Below are positions 6,728 to 6,969 of a stretch of 6,969 bases of DNA, one piece after another. Positions within the stretch are counted from its first letter, which is position 1; every line of letters begins with the position of its first letter. This DNA is from Oscillospiraceae bacterium (GTDB lineage: Bacteria; Bacillota; Clostridia; Oscillospirales; Acutalibacteraceae). Location: contig CADBOL010000340.1 of assembly GCA_902796295.1 (NCBI GenBank), forward strand, positions 1 through 6,969. The letters are read 5' to 3'. The notes beneath the pieces are model-generated. The model was not told the DNA's origin. It saw only the letters and a list, made by a program, of their open reading frames with translations, and ran no database searches. The position numbers were made by a program, and so were the translations under genes.

Positions 6728-6969
6728 ATGGCAAGAGTAGTTGCGATTAATATCAGTGAAAAAAAGAAGACTCCGAAAAAGACAATTCCGGAGGGTAAGC
6801 TCATAAAAGATTTCGGCTTTGAGGGTGACGCCCACGCTGGCAAATGGCACCGTCAGGTGAGCCTGCTTGCCAGAGAGAGCATAGAGAAAGCGCAGGGAAT
6901 GCGCACGGACGGCCTGTGTCACGGTATGTTTGCCGAGAATATCACCACAGAAGGCATTGAACTCCACAC
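6728..6969 (+). CDS. MOSC domain protein, N-terminal part (cut by window end)
   Basis: Eighty codons are visible before the window ends, so the protein is incomplete at its C-terminus. The sequence matches the start of small MOSC-domain proteins (molybdenum cofactor sulfurase C-terminal-like). It shows a beta-strand start ARVVAINISEKKKTPK (2-17), then GFEGDAHAGKWHRQVSLLA (30-48) and GMFAENITTEGIEL (66-79), the typical MOSC core blocks. MOSC domains are linked to binding or moving sulfur or the metal cofactor in enzymes related to Moco sulfurase. In Clostridia this subfamily is often a single MOSC domain or is fused to a MogA/MoaB-type molybdopterin-binding domain; the window does not show which applies here. 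The ATG follows the moaA stop by 1 base with a consensus ribosome binding site. Its place in the operon supports a role in cofactor maturation or handling, but the exact reaction is unknown. Confidence 0.88.
   Translation, partial: MARVVAINISEKKKTPKKTIPEGKLIKDFGFEGDAHAGKWHRQVSLLARESIEKAQGMRTDGLCHGMFAENITTEGIELH

Noticed and set aside
1..6969. CRISPR array, insertion sequence, tRNA/rRNA or attachment site
   Set aside because: No regularly spaced repeats, transposase-like proteins, terminal inverted repeats or RNA gene signatures were seen. Nearly every base is in a recognisable metabolic gene.

Overview
The window is a compact, single-direction operon segment for tungstate (or molybdate) uptake and pterin-cofactor assembly. 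It holds seven recognisable genes, all on the + strand, that leave almost no intergenic DNA. The strong AGGAGG-type ribosome binding sites, the AGA/AAA/GAA-rich codon use, the lipoprotein-type binding protein, and a MoeA fused to a periplasmic-binding-like domain all suggest an anaerobic member of the Clostridia (Firmicutes). The genus cannot be determined from the sequence.

Layout: (1-46) an entry region that may hold the last codons of an upstream gene, plus the first ribosome binding site. (47-2262) A complete three-gene ABC transporter of the Tup type: lipoprotein TupA, permease TupB and ATPase TupC. (2262-5332) Two tandem, diverged MoeA-type molybdenum/tungsten insertases; the second carries an extra C-terminal domain of about 220 residues resembling a substrate-binding protein. 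(5334-6726) moaC and moaA, which together make cyclic pyranopterin monophosphate from GTP. (6728-end) The start of a MOSC-domain gene cut by the window edge. No stretch longer than about 50 bases lacks a gene.

How it fits together: TupABC would bring the oxyanion into the cell. MoaA and MoaC make the first pterin intermediate, and the MoeA proteins insert the metal into adenylylated molybdopterin. MOSC proteins act in sulfur or metal handling of the mature cofactor. The genes overlap or abut (8, 1, 4 and 11 bp overlaps, and 1 bp gaps), which indicates co-transcription and probable translational coupling. Molybdopterin synthase (MoaD/MoaE), MoeB, MobA and the enzymes that use the cofactor are not in the window.

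This is a recognisable metal-cofactor operon rather than a wholly new system. The points most worth attention are the paired MoeA paralogues, the cytoplasmic binding-protein-like domain fused to one of them, and their coupling to a Tup-type importer, which together suggest a metal-selective cofactor assembly line.
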